DNA of 11,399 nucleotides from positions 1 through 11,399 of the forward strand of contig JAYVSS010000281.1 in NCBI GenBank assembly GCA_043775075.1, in the 5' to 3' direction. Within the stretch, counting starts at the first letter, position 1. Every line of letters begins with the position of its first letter. This DNA comes from JANLQX01 sp043775075. Lineage in GTDB: Bacteria; Actinomycetota; Acidimicrobiia; Acidimicrobiales; JANYDT01. Below, one piece after another: positions 1 to 6,710 of this stretch. A program made the translations under genes and the position numbers. The notes beneath the pieces were generated by a model. It had not been told where the DNA came from, searched no databases, and saw nothing but the letters and a program-made list of their open reading frames with translations.

Positions 1-467
1 TCCCACATGATCATCTGCGGGTTCTTCTCGAGCGGCGCGACTACAGAGATGAGCGGCGTCTTGTCCCACTGATTGGCTTCGCCGTTGTAGGAATAGCCCA
101 TCTGGATCGACGAGTCGGTGGCCATGACGGCAGAGGGACCCTGGAAGCCGATGGCCGGGCCGCCGGTGCGGACCTCGATCTCGATGCCGGTCTTCACGCC
201 CTTCGCGGCGATGAGGGGTCCGGTGACCGTCTTTTTGTTGAGATCGATCGTATAAGGGGCGCCAATCATTTGGTAAAGCGCACCGTGCTCGGCCTCGGGG
301 AACCAGTCGGTCTGGATGACGAGTTTGGCGGGGCAGACACCCGTCAGCGACGTTGCCGACGAGGTCGCCTTCTTGACGATCTTCTTAGCGGCCGACGCCA
401 CCAAGGGCGAAAGGGCCACGGCGGCGGCGAGGGCGCCTCCGACGAGGACGGTTGTTCTGTTGCGCAT
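1..467 (-). CDS. ABC transporter solute-binding protein, NMT1/THI5-like (partial, C-terminus beyond window)
   Basis: The gene reads leftward off the window edge; 155 residues are visible. Residues 1-26 form a Sec signal peptide: Arg at 2 and 4, a hydrophobic core at 7-22, and a likely signal peptidase I site after VASA (23-26). There is no lipobox. The mature part begins with a Lys/Ser/Thr linker, then VCP (44-46) and a TDWFPEAEHGALYQMIG stretch (53-69). That stretch resembles the DWxPNxxHxGLY ligand signature of the thiamin-precursor binding protein ThiY and relatives in the NMT1/THI5 family. IEIEVRT (95-101) and APLEKNP (144-150) follow. I infer that it delivers a small organic solute to the divergently encoded ATPase and permease; the ligand (pyrimidine, flavin, sulfonate or other) is not settled. 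The ATG at 467 is preceded by AGGAG at 473-477 with 5-nt spacing. Family assignment is fairly sure, substrate is not. Confidence 0.88.
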   Translation of the reverse strand, partial: MRNRTTVLVGGALAAAVALSPLVASAAKKIVKKATSSATSLTGVCPAKLVIQTDWFPEAEHGALYQMIGAPYTIDLNKKTVTGPLIAAKGVKTGIEIEVRTGGPAIGFQGPSAVMATDSSIQMGYSYNGEANQWDKTPLISVVAPLEKNPQMIMW

Positions 468-472
468 TCTTA

Positions 473-477
473 CTCCT
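473..477 (-). promoter_or_regulatory. Strong Shine-Dalgarno of the solute-binding protein gene
   Basis: AGGAG on the minus strand, 5 nt before the ATG at 467. It is the best ribosome binding site in the window and fixes the start of the divergent binding-protein gene. A strong site here fits the usual excess of binding protein over membrane components. Confidence 0.75.
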
Positions 478-553
478 GGGTGGGTGCGGATACCGAAATA
501 CTGCGTCAGTGTGTGTCCGGCGAGTCAGAACCGTCCGGCACATTGTTGTGTGA

Positions 554-581
554 CCAACGTCATTGATGTTATCAATGTTGG
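554..581. promoter_or_regulatory. Interrupted inverted repeat in the divergent ABC-transporter promoter region
   Basis: CCAAC (554-558) and GTTGG (577-581) are outer arms. ATTGAT (562-567) and ATCAAT (571-576) are inner arms around a GTT centre, so 11 paired bases flank a 3-base loop, with a 3-nt bulge in the left arm. It lies between the binding-protein start at 467 and the ATPase start near 704, inside the 236-bp gap 468-703. On the minus strand the centre contains TAACAT (571 to 566), which fits an actinobacterial TANNNT -10 box, so a repressor bound here could block the binding-protein promoter. The role as operator is inferred. I saw no TPP or FMN riboswitch consensus in this gap, and nothing else recognisable. 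Confidence 0.4.
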
Positions 582-703
582 CGTTCGTTGTTCCTGGCGG
601 AGGGTCACTGAACTAAGTCGACAAACGCAATCCACGAAAGGGAAACGCGACCGAAACAGTCGATCGAAACACCGGCACGATAAGGCGTAGCTTGAGAGTG
701 ACT

Positions 704-1468
704 ATGCAGCCAACCGCAGCGACCGACGAAAACGAAACCCCAACGCTGTCCTTCCAACACATTTCGATGCAGTTCCCGGACGGGACGAAAGCTATCGACG
801 ACGTCTCCTTCGATGTCTCGAAAGGCGAGTTCGTGACCGTGGTGGGGCCATCGGGTTGTGGGAAGTCGACGCTATTGAAGATCGCTTCCGGTTTGCTGAA
901 GCAGACAGGAGGAACAGTGAATGTGAGCCGCGACAACATTGGCTACGTGTTTCAAGACGCCACGCTGTTCCCTTGGCGGACCGTCCGACGCAACGTCGAG
1001 CTGCTCATGGAACTTCACGATGTGCCAAAAGCGACGCGTGCCGTCGAGGTCCAACGCGCTATCGAGCTCGTCGGTCTCAAAGGCTTCGAGAACCACTATC
1101 CGAAGTCACTGTCGGGCGGCATGAAGATGCGGGCGTCGCTGGCTCGCACCCTCACCCTGAAACCACCGCTTTTCATGTTCGACGAACCGTTTGGCGCGGT
1201 CGATGAAATCACCCGGGAGTACCTCAACGAGGAAACACTCAAACTGTTCGAGCGCGAGAAATTTGCCGGGATCTTCATCACCCACTCCATCAGTGAGGCA
1301 GTGTTTTTGTCGACCCGGGTCCTTGTCATGTCGGCCCGTCCGGGCCGTATCGTGGCGTCATTCGATGTCCCCTTTTCCTACCCCAGAGAACCCGAATTGC
1401 GATTCGACCCGCAGTTTGCCCGACTCAGCGGTGAGATCAGCCATGCACTCCGAGGAGCCCACGTATGA
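704..1468 (+). CDS. ABC transporter ATP-binding protein, NitT/TauT/ThiZ type
   Basis: This is the cytoplasmic ATPase that powers the importer. From the ATG at 704 it has 254 residues, normal for the family. Walker A GPSGCGKST is at 48-56, the Q-loop YVFQDATLFPW is centred on Gln84, the signature LSGGM is at 136-140, Walker B LFMFDE is at 156-161, a GAVD D-loop follows, and the H-loop His is at 194 (ITHS). The FPW after the Q-loop and the late SARPGRI motif are typical of nitrate/taurine/sulfonate/thiamin-precursor ATPases. After the signature it reads KMRASLARTL where most relatives have RQRVxIARAL. A TTG at 692 and a GTG at 698 lie in frame. I prefer ATG 704 because GAGAG (694-698) sits 5 nt upstream, but TTG 692 behind AAGG (682-685) is possible. 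The stop overlaps the permease start (ATGA). Confidence 0.93.
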   Translation: MQPTAATDENETPTLSFQHISMQFPDGTKAIDDVSFDVSKGEFVTVVGPSGCGKSTLLKIASGLLKQTGGTVNVSRDNIGYVFQDATLFPWRTVRRNVELLMELHDVPKATRAVEVQRAIELVGLKGFENHYPKSLSGGMKMRASLARTLTLKPPLFMFDEPFGAVDEITREYLNEETLKLFEREKFAGIFITHSISEAVFLSTRVLVMSARPGRIVASFDVPFSYPREPELRFDPQFARLSGEISHALRGAHV

Positions 1469-2412
1469 GCACGACGAGCCCCACGAGCACGACGAGCCCC
1501 ACGAGCACGACGAGCACGACGAACACGATGAGCCCCACGAGCCCCACGAGCCCCACGATGAGCCCCGTGCAAGATGTTGCACCGGCGGTCCTTCCCGACG
1601 ACGCTCCGCCACCCGTGAGCGCAAAACGCGAGTCCCCGTTCGCCATAGTGCTCCCGCCGGTCATCCTCGGGGCATTGATCCTGGCCGGGTGGTACTACCT
1701 GAGCTATGGCGTCCTCGACAAGAGCCGCCGATTCCTCCTTGAGCCGCCACATAGGGTGTGGAGTAAAGGCTTCGCCAACTCTGAGGCGATGAAAGAGTTG
1801 CTCACCGGACTCGGTAGAACCGGGAAGATTGCCATCTTCGGTCTCATCATCGCCATCATCGTCGGTATCGCACTGGCCACCCTCATGAGCCAGTCCAAAC
1901 TGCTCGAGCGTGCCGTGTTCCCCTATTCGGTGATGCTCCAGTCGATGCCGATCCTGGCCATCGTCCCGTTGATCGGATTCTGGTTCGGTTACGGAAAGAC
2001 ATCGCGTATCTTCATCGCCTTCTTCATCGCCGTATTCCCCATCGTGGTGAACACCCTCTTCGGGTTACTGGGAGCCGAGCAAGGAATGCACGACATGCTG
2101 ACCCTGCATAACGCAGGGCGGTTCACCCGACTGTGGAAGGTCCAGTTCCCGGCGGCCCTCCCGGCAATCTTCACCGGCCTGCGTATCTCGGCCGGGCTGT
2201 CGGTGATCGGGGCGATCGTCGGTGACTTTCTGTTCGGATCGGGCGAGGTCGGCATCGGCCAGATGATGAAGCGCTACGCCGCGCGACTCGAAGGCGAACA
2301 GCTCCTCGCCGCCGTGTTCATGTCATGCGCGTTCGGGGTTGCCGTGTTCGTGTTCTTCGGCTGGCTATCAAAGCGATTCATCGGCAAGTGGTCGATGGAG
2401 TCCCGACGCTGA
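1465..2412 (+). CDS. ABC transporter permease, BPD_transp_1 family (SsuC/TauC/ThiX-like), with repeat-encoded N-terminus
   Basis: This is the inner-membrane channel of the importer, 315 residues. Residues 1-55 are a low-complexity cytoplasmic tail, first Ser/Thr/Pro repeats (2-31), then an Ala/Pro-rich stretch. Hydrophobic segments lie at about 59-80, 121-141, 151-174, 181-203, 240-258 and 281-302, giving the six helices expected. The EAA-type coupling loop that contacts the ATPase runs from about 203 to 236 (GAEQGMHDM ... FPAALPAIF). The ATG at 1465 overlaps the ATPase stop, with GAGGAG at 1452-1457 seven nt upstream, so the two proteins are probably translationally coupled and made at equal amounts. 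ATGs at 1528 (residue 22) and 1558 (residue 32) are in frame and could give shorter forms; only the tail would differ. Family members normally start close to the first helix, so the tail is an addition. Confidence 0.93.
   Translation: MSTTSPTSTTSPTSTTSTTNTMSPTSPTSPTMSPVQDVAPAVLPDDAPPPVSAKRESPFAIVLPPVILGALILAGWYYLSYGVLDKSRRFLLEPPHRVWSKGFANSEAMKELLTGLGRTGKIAIFGLIIAIIVGIALATLMSQSKLLERAVFPYSVMLQSMPILAIVPLIGFWFGYGKTSRIFIAFFIAVFPIVVNTLFGLLGAEQGMHDMLTLHNAGRFTRLWKVQFPAALPAIFTGLRISAGLSVIGAIVGDFLFGSGEVGIGQMMKRYAARLEGEQLLAAVFMSCAFGVAVFVFFGWLSKRFIGKWSMESRR
1468..1557 (+). repeat. Tandem array of ten 9-bp units inside the permease coding sequence
   Basis: Starting right after the ATG, ten consecutive 9-mers follow the pattern AGC-(ACG or CCC)-ACG. 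Units 1-4 alternate as two exact copies of AGCACGACGAGCCCCACG (1468-1485, 1486-1503). Units 5-6 are AGCACGACG, unit 7 is the variant AACACGATG, and units 8-10 are three copies of AGCCCCACG. A further ATGAGCCCC follows. The array encodes Ser-Thr-Thr and Ser-Pro-Thr. Because the unit is a multiple of three, gain or loss of copies would change tail length without shifting the frame. Confidence 0.92.
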
Positions 2413-2493
2413 CACCCACAATCGACGAAGGGCACCGCTCTGCTGCCTCGATCACACTGGGAGAGCGATGCGTCCAGGGAGTTCCGTGAAACG

Positions 2494-3705
2494 ATGGCGG
2501 GCGTGGTTGCTCGTTCGATCGGCCGGATTGCCACGGCACCTGTCACGAGAGTGTTGTTGGCGGCCTTCACCGTGGTGTCGCTCGTGGGGTGTACCAGCAA
2601 CGTGACGCCATCTCCCGAAGCCGTCGTAACGACCCCGACCACATCCACAATTCTCACAACACCACTTCCCCGCCCGACCCCGACCGAACTCAAATCCGTT
2701 TGTCCGAACCCCGTTGTCCTCCAACTGAATCGGCCCGTCGACGTGTGGTCGCTTCCGCTCGTTGGCGTAACCGCCGTTGACGGACGAACCGGCGCCTCGG
2801 CCTATCGGGCCGCCATGATCGATCCGCTCAGCGCCCTTCCGCTGGGCCTCGACATAGAAATCCGCACCGCCGCAACGATCGACAGCGGCAGTGTCCTTGA
2901 GGCGATGCGCAGTGATCCGACGATCCTGCTGGGCACGATCTCCACCGAGGAACTTCTCGCCGCCGACCCGTCGATCAAAGCCGTCTTCGCCCCGTGGGAA
3001 CGAAACGACCTGGCGATCACCTGGGCGAAATCGCTCAACGCCAAGACCGCCGCCGGCCTACCCCCCGGCTCCGCCACGTCGCCGCTCCCCGCCGGAACGA
3101 ATCCCGCGGTGCCGGACTACCTAAAGAAGTCGGGGATCTTCACTGCTCAGAAAGTCGCCGCCCGGACCACGGTCCGGCGGGTCCAAAATGCCGTGACCAC
3201 GGTGCCTGCGCCCCCCGCGCAACTCGATTGGGCGCAGTTGTTCACCAATCCCTTCGTCACCCAAAACGCCAACCTCACGGTGCAACTGGTGGACGAACTC
3301 GGGTGGGAGCCGTACCCATTCGTGATGGTTGCGACCGATCCCACCATCGCTCGATTTGACCAATGCCTACGGGGCCTGATCCCGGTTCTTCAAGGTGGCG
3401 CGGTACGCGTGGGTCGAGAACCCGAACGTCTGGCCGGGAACCTGGCGACGATCAGCGCCAAGCTCGGCACGCCGGTCGATGTCGCCACGGTTGTCGTCAC
3501 TATCGGAGTCGCGACAACGTGGGGAATACTGGGGAACGGAGCCGACTCAACATTGGGCGACGTGGCCGCCGCTCGACTCGCCCAATTCACCCGTGCCGTC
3601 TCGATCGCCGCAGGCGACAAACCGGCGGAGTTTCCTGCTCTCGAACGAACGTTGCGAGCAAAGGTCGATGGCCGTTATATCGATCCGCTCATTGGCCGTT
3701 CATGA
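2494..3705 (+). CDS. Lipoprotein, diverged solute-binding-protein paralogue of the ABC transporter locus
   Basis: 403 residues. A lipoprotein signal peptide (hydrophobic 20-31, lipobox LVGC, lipidated Cys33) is followed by a Thr/Pro-rich linker (about 36-64), so the protein should be anchored outside the membrane. The mature part aligns collinearly with the divergent binding protein at 1-467: VCP at 69 with Gln eight residues after the Val in both, IEIRT (121-125) against IEVRT, DPTILLG (141-147) against DSSIQMG, and APWERN (166-171) against APLEKN, with spacings that differ by at most three residues. Where the partner has its DWFPEAEHGALY signature, this protein has PVDVWSLPLVGV, so the ligand may differ or binding may be lost. 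DPTIARFDQCLRGLIPVLQ follows further on (from about residue 284). It starts 81 nt after the permease, probably in the same operon. The AGGGAG at 2476-2481 is 12 nt away, a weak site. Confidence 0.8.
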   Translation: MAGVVARSIGRIATAPVTRVLLAAFTVVSLVGCTSNVTPSPEAVVTTPTTSTILTTPLPRPTPTELKSVCPNPVVLQLNRPVDVWSLPLVGVTAVDGRTGASAYRAAMIDPLSALPLGLDIEIRTAATIDSGSVLEAMRSDPTILLGTISTEELLAADPSIKAVFAPWERNDLAITWAKSLNAKTAAGLPPGSATSPLPAGTNPAVPDYLKKSGIFTAQKVAARTTVRRVQNAVTTVPAPPAQLDWAQLFTNPFVTQNANLTVQLVDELGWEPYPFVMVATDPTIARFDQCLRGLIPVLQGGAVRVGREPERLAGNLATISAKLGTPVDVATVVVTIGVATTWGILGNGADSTLGDVAAARLAQFTRAVSIAAGDKPAEFPALERTLRAKVDGRYIDPLIGRS

Positions 3706-3721
3706 GGCACGCAAAAGCCAG

Positions 3722-4132
3722 TCAGGAGTGATACGCACACAGATCAAAAACGTTTCCTTCGGGATCGGCGAGCGTGGCGATAGAACCGTAAGACTCCACT
3801 CGATCTAGCCGCAGGCGCGCCGCTCCGAGGTCGATCAGTCGCTTGACCTCGTCCACAAAGTTTCCGACATCGCACACCAGGTCGAGGTGCACGCGTGCTT
3901 TCGCGTTGCCCTCCCAATGTGCGGCCGCACGCGAGAGGCCAACGATGCGTTGCAGGCCGAGCACCCGTGGACGCAGTGTGGACCCGAGAACGATCCACCG
4001 CCCATCGTCCTCATGCTGCACCACGCTGAGATCGAGGGCGCGACCCCAGAAACCGGCCAACTCGACGGCGTCGACGGCGTCAATCGTGACGATGTCAAAC
4101 GAACTTTGAGACGGCGCTGGAGTCGAGCTCAC
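3722..4132 (-). CDS. VOC superfamily (glyoxalase-like domain) protein
   Basis: A 136-residue single-domain protein of the vicinal oxygen chelate fold. AGFWGRALDL (26-35) is the usual first helix of actinobacterial glyoxalase-like proteins. VHLDL (81-85) and LADPEGNVFDLC (121-132) are the strand and turn motifs where metal ligands usually sit (His82 and Glu125 are candidates). Such proteins act as lyases, dioxygenases or antibiotic-binding proteins, and the sequence does not say which. The start is GTG at 4132, only 2 nt after the stop of the upstream FAD oxidoreductase, with GGTGAG about 6 nt before it inside that gene. The pair is probably translationally coupled. Its stop faces the lipoprotein stop across 16 nt, and no terminator hairpin is visible between them. 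Confidence 0.82.
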   Translation of the reverse strand: MSSTPAPSQSSFDIVTIDAVDAVELAGFWGRALDLSVVQHEDDGRWIVLGSTLRPRVLGLQRIVGLSRAAAHWEGNAKARVHLDLVCDVGNFVDEVKRLIDLGAARLRLDRVESYGSIATLADPEGNVFDLCAYHS

Positions 4133-4134
4133 TG

Positions 4135-5766
4135 CTAGCTCACCGCATTGGCGACGGCCCGACGGGCCCGAGCCGAGCGCCCGTCTGATGCCAGCACGGC
4201 GGTGGCGGCGTTGCGCCCGGAAGCTCCCCAGATGCCCGCCCCCGGAAACGTTGCCGCCCCGGTCAGAAAAAGCCCCTGTACAGGAGTTTCGTAGCGAGAG
4301 AGTTCAGGATTGCGGCCGAGCAACGCAGTGATTGGAGTGCCAGAGAATGCCGGCGCATAACCCCGCAGCATAGAAAACTCTCGTTCGTATTCCTTCGGTC
4401 CCATCAGCCGGTAGTCCACAACATGCTCGTGGAGCGGACGACCGTCGGGCATCGAAACCAACTCCGAAACTTTGGTGAGCCAGCGCTGCGGCTCGGCCGT
4501 GGCTTCCCAGCCCCCGGCCAGCGCATAGGGCGTCCACAGAATTTCCAGGCTGAACACTTCCTGACCATGCGGAAGGGCGGCCCCCACCGATGGATCGAGG
4601 GCCGACGGAAGTTGTACGAAGAATTGCGGACGCTCAGCCACGCGACCATGGAGTTGCGCAGCGTGATCAATCGCCAGTTGGGCGAGCGACGAACTGACAA
4701 TCATCGAGGGCTTTCGCACGTCCTCGGCCGAGATGCTAAGTGCACGTTGCATTGCGTCGGTCACCGCCAGCACGTCGTACGGGGAGTCGATCACTGCGTC
4801 GACTTTGGCCTCATACCCATCGTGGACCGGCGCATCGCGATACTTGCCGATCAATGCGGCGGCCGAGGCCGGCGGATTAGTTAACCAGTCCACGAGGGCG
4901 AGCCGAGGATCGGAAGCTGCTACGACGATGGGCGCGCGTAGTACTTCGCCACTGACCAATTCGACGCCCGCAACAGACCCTCCCTCGCACAAGATCTTCG
5001 TCACTCGAGCGCCCGTGCGAATCTCGCCGCCCGCCGCAATGAACGCCGAAGCTATGGCGGCTGGAAGGGCCCCACTCCCTCCCTTGGGACGCCCCACCGG
5101 GGCGTGATGACGCATGGCGTAGCCGAGCGCGCCGAGTCCGGTGCCAGGAGTTTCAGGCGACAGACCCCATACCGACGGCCCCGTCGTGATGACCGGCCCC
5201 CGCAGCTGTTCGGCGGTGAAATACGAGCGAACTACGTCGCCAACGCTGCGCTTCGACCATTGCAGAATTGTCGGAATGGCCCGTGTGGCGTACCGCGCTC
5301 GACGGACCATCCCGCCGAGGATCGCCCCGGGAGTGGGCGTGGCCTGGGCCAACTCGGTAATCGTGCGCACCACCGGAAGCGCGGTGCGCAGATACCTCTC
5401 GTAGCCTGCGACTTCAGCGGGGTACGAGTATTCCAGCGACGCCAGCGTTCGGGCGGTGTCGTGAAACAAGAACCATCCGGGCCCGCCGTCCCAATGCACG
5501 TTGAGGTACGCCGGGTCCACATTGATGTACTCAAGACCGTGTCGATCAAGTTGCAATTCGTCGGGTATCGATGTGGTCCGCACCATGGCGTGATCGCAAT
5601 TACAAATGTTGACCTTTGCTCCGCCTAAGGCATCGTCGGTCCCCGAGCATCCGCCCAGTGTCTCTCGAGCTTCCAGCACCACGGTCTTCACGCCCGCTCG
5701 CTGCAAATAGGCCGCACAAACCAGCCCGTTATGTCCTCCACCAACGATGACTGCACCAGCATCCAT
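4135..5766 (-). CDS. FAD-dependent oxidoreductase, PYROXD2/phytoene-desaturase-like (COG1233 type)
   Basis: 543 residues from the ATG at 5766. The Rossmann dinucleotide motif GGGHNGL is at 9-15, right after the first strand, followed by an acidic strand end (VLEAR, 30-34) and LGG (37-39), where this family binds FAD. The C-terminal FAD motif reads GLFLTGAATFPGAGIWGASG, also typical. GGGHNG, rather than GGGxxG with small residues, points to the PYROXD2-like branch and not to true carotenoid desaturases. The reaction is unknown; a hydrophobic or isoprenoid substrate is a family-based guess. The reading frame stays open upstream to 5934, but that extension has no fold sense and the FAD-binding strand would no longer be N-terminal, so I place the start at 5766. 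No strong Shine-Dalgarno is seen. A palindrome lies 51-67 nt upstream, and the downstream VOC gene is coupled. Confidence 0.9.
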   Translation of the reverse strand: MDAGAVIVGGGHNGLVCAAYLQRAGVKTVVLEARETLGGCSGTDDALGGAKVNICNCDHAMVRTTSIPDELQLDRHGLEYINVDPAYLNVHWDGGPGWFLFHDTARTLASLEYSYPAEVAGYERYLRTALPVVRTITELAQATPTPGAILGGMVRRARYATRAIPTILQWSKRSVGDVVRSYFTAEQLRGPVITTGPSVWGLSPETPGTGLGALGYAMRHHAPVGRPKGGSGALPAAIASAFIAAGGEIRTGARVTKILCEGGSVAGVELVSGEVLRAPIVVAASDPRLALVDWLTNPPASAAALIGKYRDAPVHDGYEAKVDAVIDSPYDVLAVTDAMQRALSISAEDVRKPSMIVSSSLAQLAIDHAAQLHGRVAERPQFFVQLPSALDPSVGAALPHGQEVFSLEILWTPYALAGGWEATAEPQRWLTKVSELVSMPDGRPLHEHVVDYRLMGPKEYEREFSMLRGYAPAFSGTPITALLGRNPELSRYETPVQGLFLTGAATFPGAGIWGASGRNAATAVLASDGRSARARRAVANAVS

Positions 5767-5816
5767 GCCGTCGATGGTGTCACTTCTTACGGTGGTAGTT
5801 GTGCCGAAGCCAGCTT

Positions 5817-5833
5817 TTTTCGCCCGGCGAAAA
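5817..5833. promoter_or_regulatory. Perfect 17-bp palindrome upstream of the FAD oxidoreductase
   Basis: TTTTCGCCCGGCGAAAA: two perfect 8-bp arms (5817-5824, 5826-5833) around a single base. It lies in the 186-bp gap between the DUF2461 gene and the FAD oxidoreductase, 51-67 nt before the latter's ATG. A one-base centre is poor for an RNA hairpin, and no T-run follows in either direction, so an operator for a dimeric repressor is more likely than a terminator. The regulator is not identified and none is encoded in the window. Confidence 0.5.
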
Positions 5834-5952
5834 CCGACGACACGAGCGAAAGGACGACGATCAGCACAAGGATGACTACTCCGCCAGAAACCGATCGGCA
5901 AGAAGAATCCGGACCACTCCGTGGGCCAGAGCAACGCCCACCCAGTCCCGTG

Positions 5953-6621
5953 TCACCGAGCCTCTTCGGGCATGAGCGTGCTCGGTCCGACGTGGCGATC
6001 AAGCCAGGCCCGTATGGGCAGAGCGTCTCTCCACGCCTTTTCCACGTGGCCAACGCACGCTTTCGTATACAGCCAACTTGGTGCACCAAAGTCTTTCGAG
6101 CCGATCATGCCCTTCCAGCGGAGTAAGTCAATCCGAGGATGATCTTTGGGGTATCCGCGAGGTGCGGTCTTCAACGGCTCGCTGCCGCCGTGAGAGACGT
6201 GCAGCGTGGTCGCCCGGACAGCGGCGATGCCCGCCTCCAAAGACGGGCCGGTTTTGTCGTCGGCTACGGCCGCCCGAAAGCGCTCGAGCTGATCGGACGC
6301 CATCATGTAATAGCCACTCGCCGCCATGAGGCCCTTCGAAGACAATTGCACGTAGATCATCGCCCCGCCCTCTAACTCGGTGACCGCGCCGGTGTGGGTT
6401 TTGTACGGCGACTTGTCCTTGGCGAATCGAACGTCTCGATGGGGACGGAATACGACAAGCGTCCCAAACTCCTCGGCCACGGACGTGGCCAACGCTTTCA
6501 TCGGTTCACTCACGTCGGAGTCGTACATGGCCTTGTTGTGCGCCCAGTACGCCTTGGAATTATCCACCTCAAGACCGGCGTAGAACCCCAGTGCGTTGCG
6601 CCCGAACCCTCCAAACACCAT
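5953..6621 (-). CDS. DUF2461 domain-containing protein
   Basis: 222 residues from the ATG at 6621, close to the usual length of about 210-230. Hallmarks seen are FGGFGRNALGFYAGLEVDNS near the N-terminus, the central FRPHRDVRFAKDKSPYKTH, the YVQLSSKGLMAASGYYM strand pair, and the C-terminal PRGYPKDHPRIDLLRWKG. These match the conserved blocks of the DUF2461 family, whose biochemical role is unknown to me. A GTG nine codons upstream (6648) is in frame but its context is poor and the extra residues are not family-like; the GAGAAG before 6621 supports the shorter form. The 186 nt down to the FAD oxidoreductase suggest separate regulation even though both lie on the same strand. Confidence 0.87.
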   Translation of the reverse strand: MVFGGFGRNALGFYAGLEVDNSKAYWAHNKAMYDSDVSEPMKALATSVAEEFGTLVVFRPHRDVRFAKDKSPYKTHTGAVTELEGGAMIYVQLSSKGLMAASGYYMMASDQLERFRAAVADDKTGPSLEAGIAAVRATTLHVSHGGSEPLKTAPRGYPKDHPRIDLLRWKGMIGSKDFGAPSWLYTKACVGHVEKAWRDALPIRAWLDRHVGPSTLMPEEAR

Positions 6622-6641
6622 CCCCCTATCTTCTCTCGCTC

Positions 6642-6659
6642 CGTCCACCTTCGTGGACG
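6642..6659. promoter_or_regulatory. Inverted repeat in the DUF2461 / phosphatidylcholine synthase divergent gap
   Basis: CGTCCAC (6642-6648) and GTGGACG (6653-6659) are perfect 7-bp arms around CTTC, within the 89-bp divergent gap 6622-6710. Seen from the plus strand it sits about 40 bp upstream of the TACGGT -10 box; from the minus strand it lies 21-38 nt before the DUF2461 ATG. It could be an operator or a leader hairpin; no homologue is known to me. Confidence 0.35.
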
Positions 6660-6697
6660 TTCCGCTGAGGAGACCAAGCTCAGAGCGCCGTCGCCAC

Positions 6698-6703
6698 TAC
6701 GGT
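6698..6703 (+). promoter_or_regulatory. Candidate -10 box for a leaderless phosphatidylcholine synthase transcript
   Basis: TACGGT matches the actinobacterial TANNNT -10 pattern and ends 7 nt before the ATG at 6711. Transcription would therefore begin at or next to the start codon, giving a leaderless mRNA, a common arrangement in actinobacteria. No Shine-Dalgarno precedes the ATG, which agrees. No clear -35 box is visible. Confidence 0.45.
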
Positions 6704-6710
6704 TGACGCC

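Noticed and set aside
468..703. Thiamin (TPP) or FMN riboswitch for a vitamin-precursor importer
   Set aside because: The conserved sequence blocks were looked for on both strands and not seen.
1191..1742. Plus-strand open frame with a His/Asp/Glu-rich, metal-binding-looking repeat overlapping the ATPase and permease
   Set aside because: The repeat is the tandem DNA array of the permease read in another frame; the rest of the frame has no family features and overlaps two solid genes.
2468..2605. Earlier ATG at 2468 as the start of the lipoprotein
   Set aside because: It is in another frame and reads an Arg/Trp-rich peptide without a signal sequence; the lipobox belongs to the frame starting at 2494.
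5767..5934. N-terminal extension of the FAD oxidoreductase by 56 codons
   Set aside because: The FAD-binding strand normally starts within a few residues of the N-terminus, and the extension is unlike any family member.
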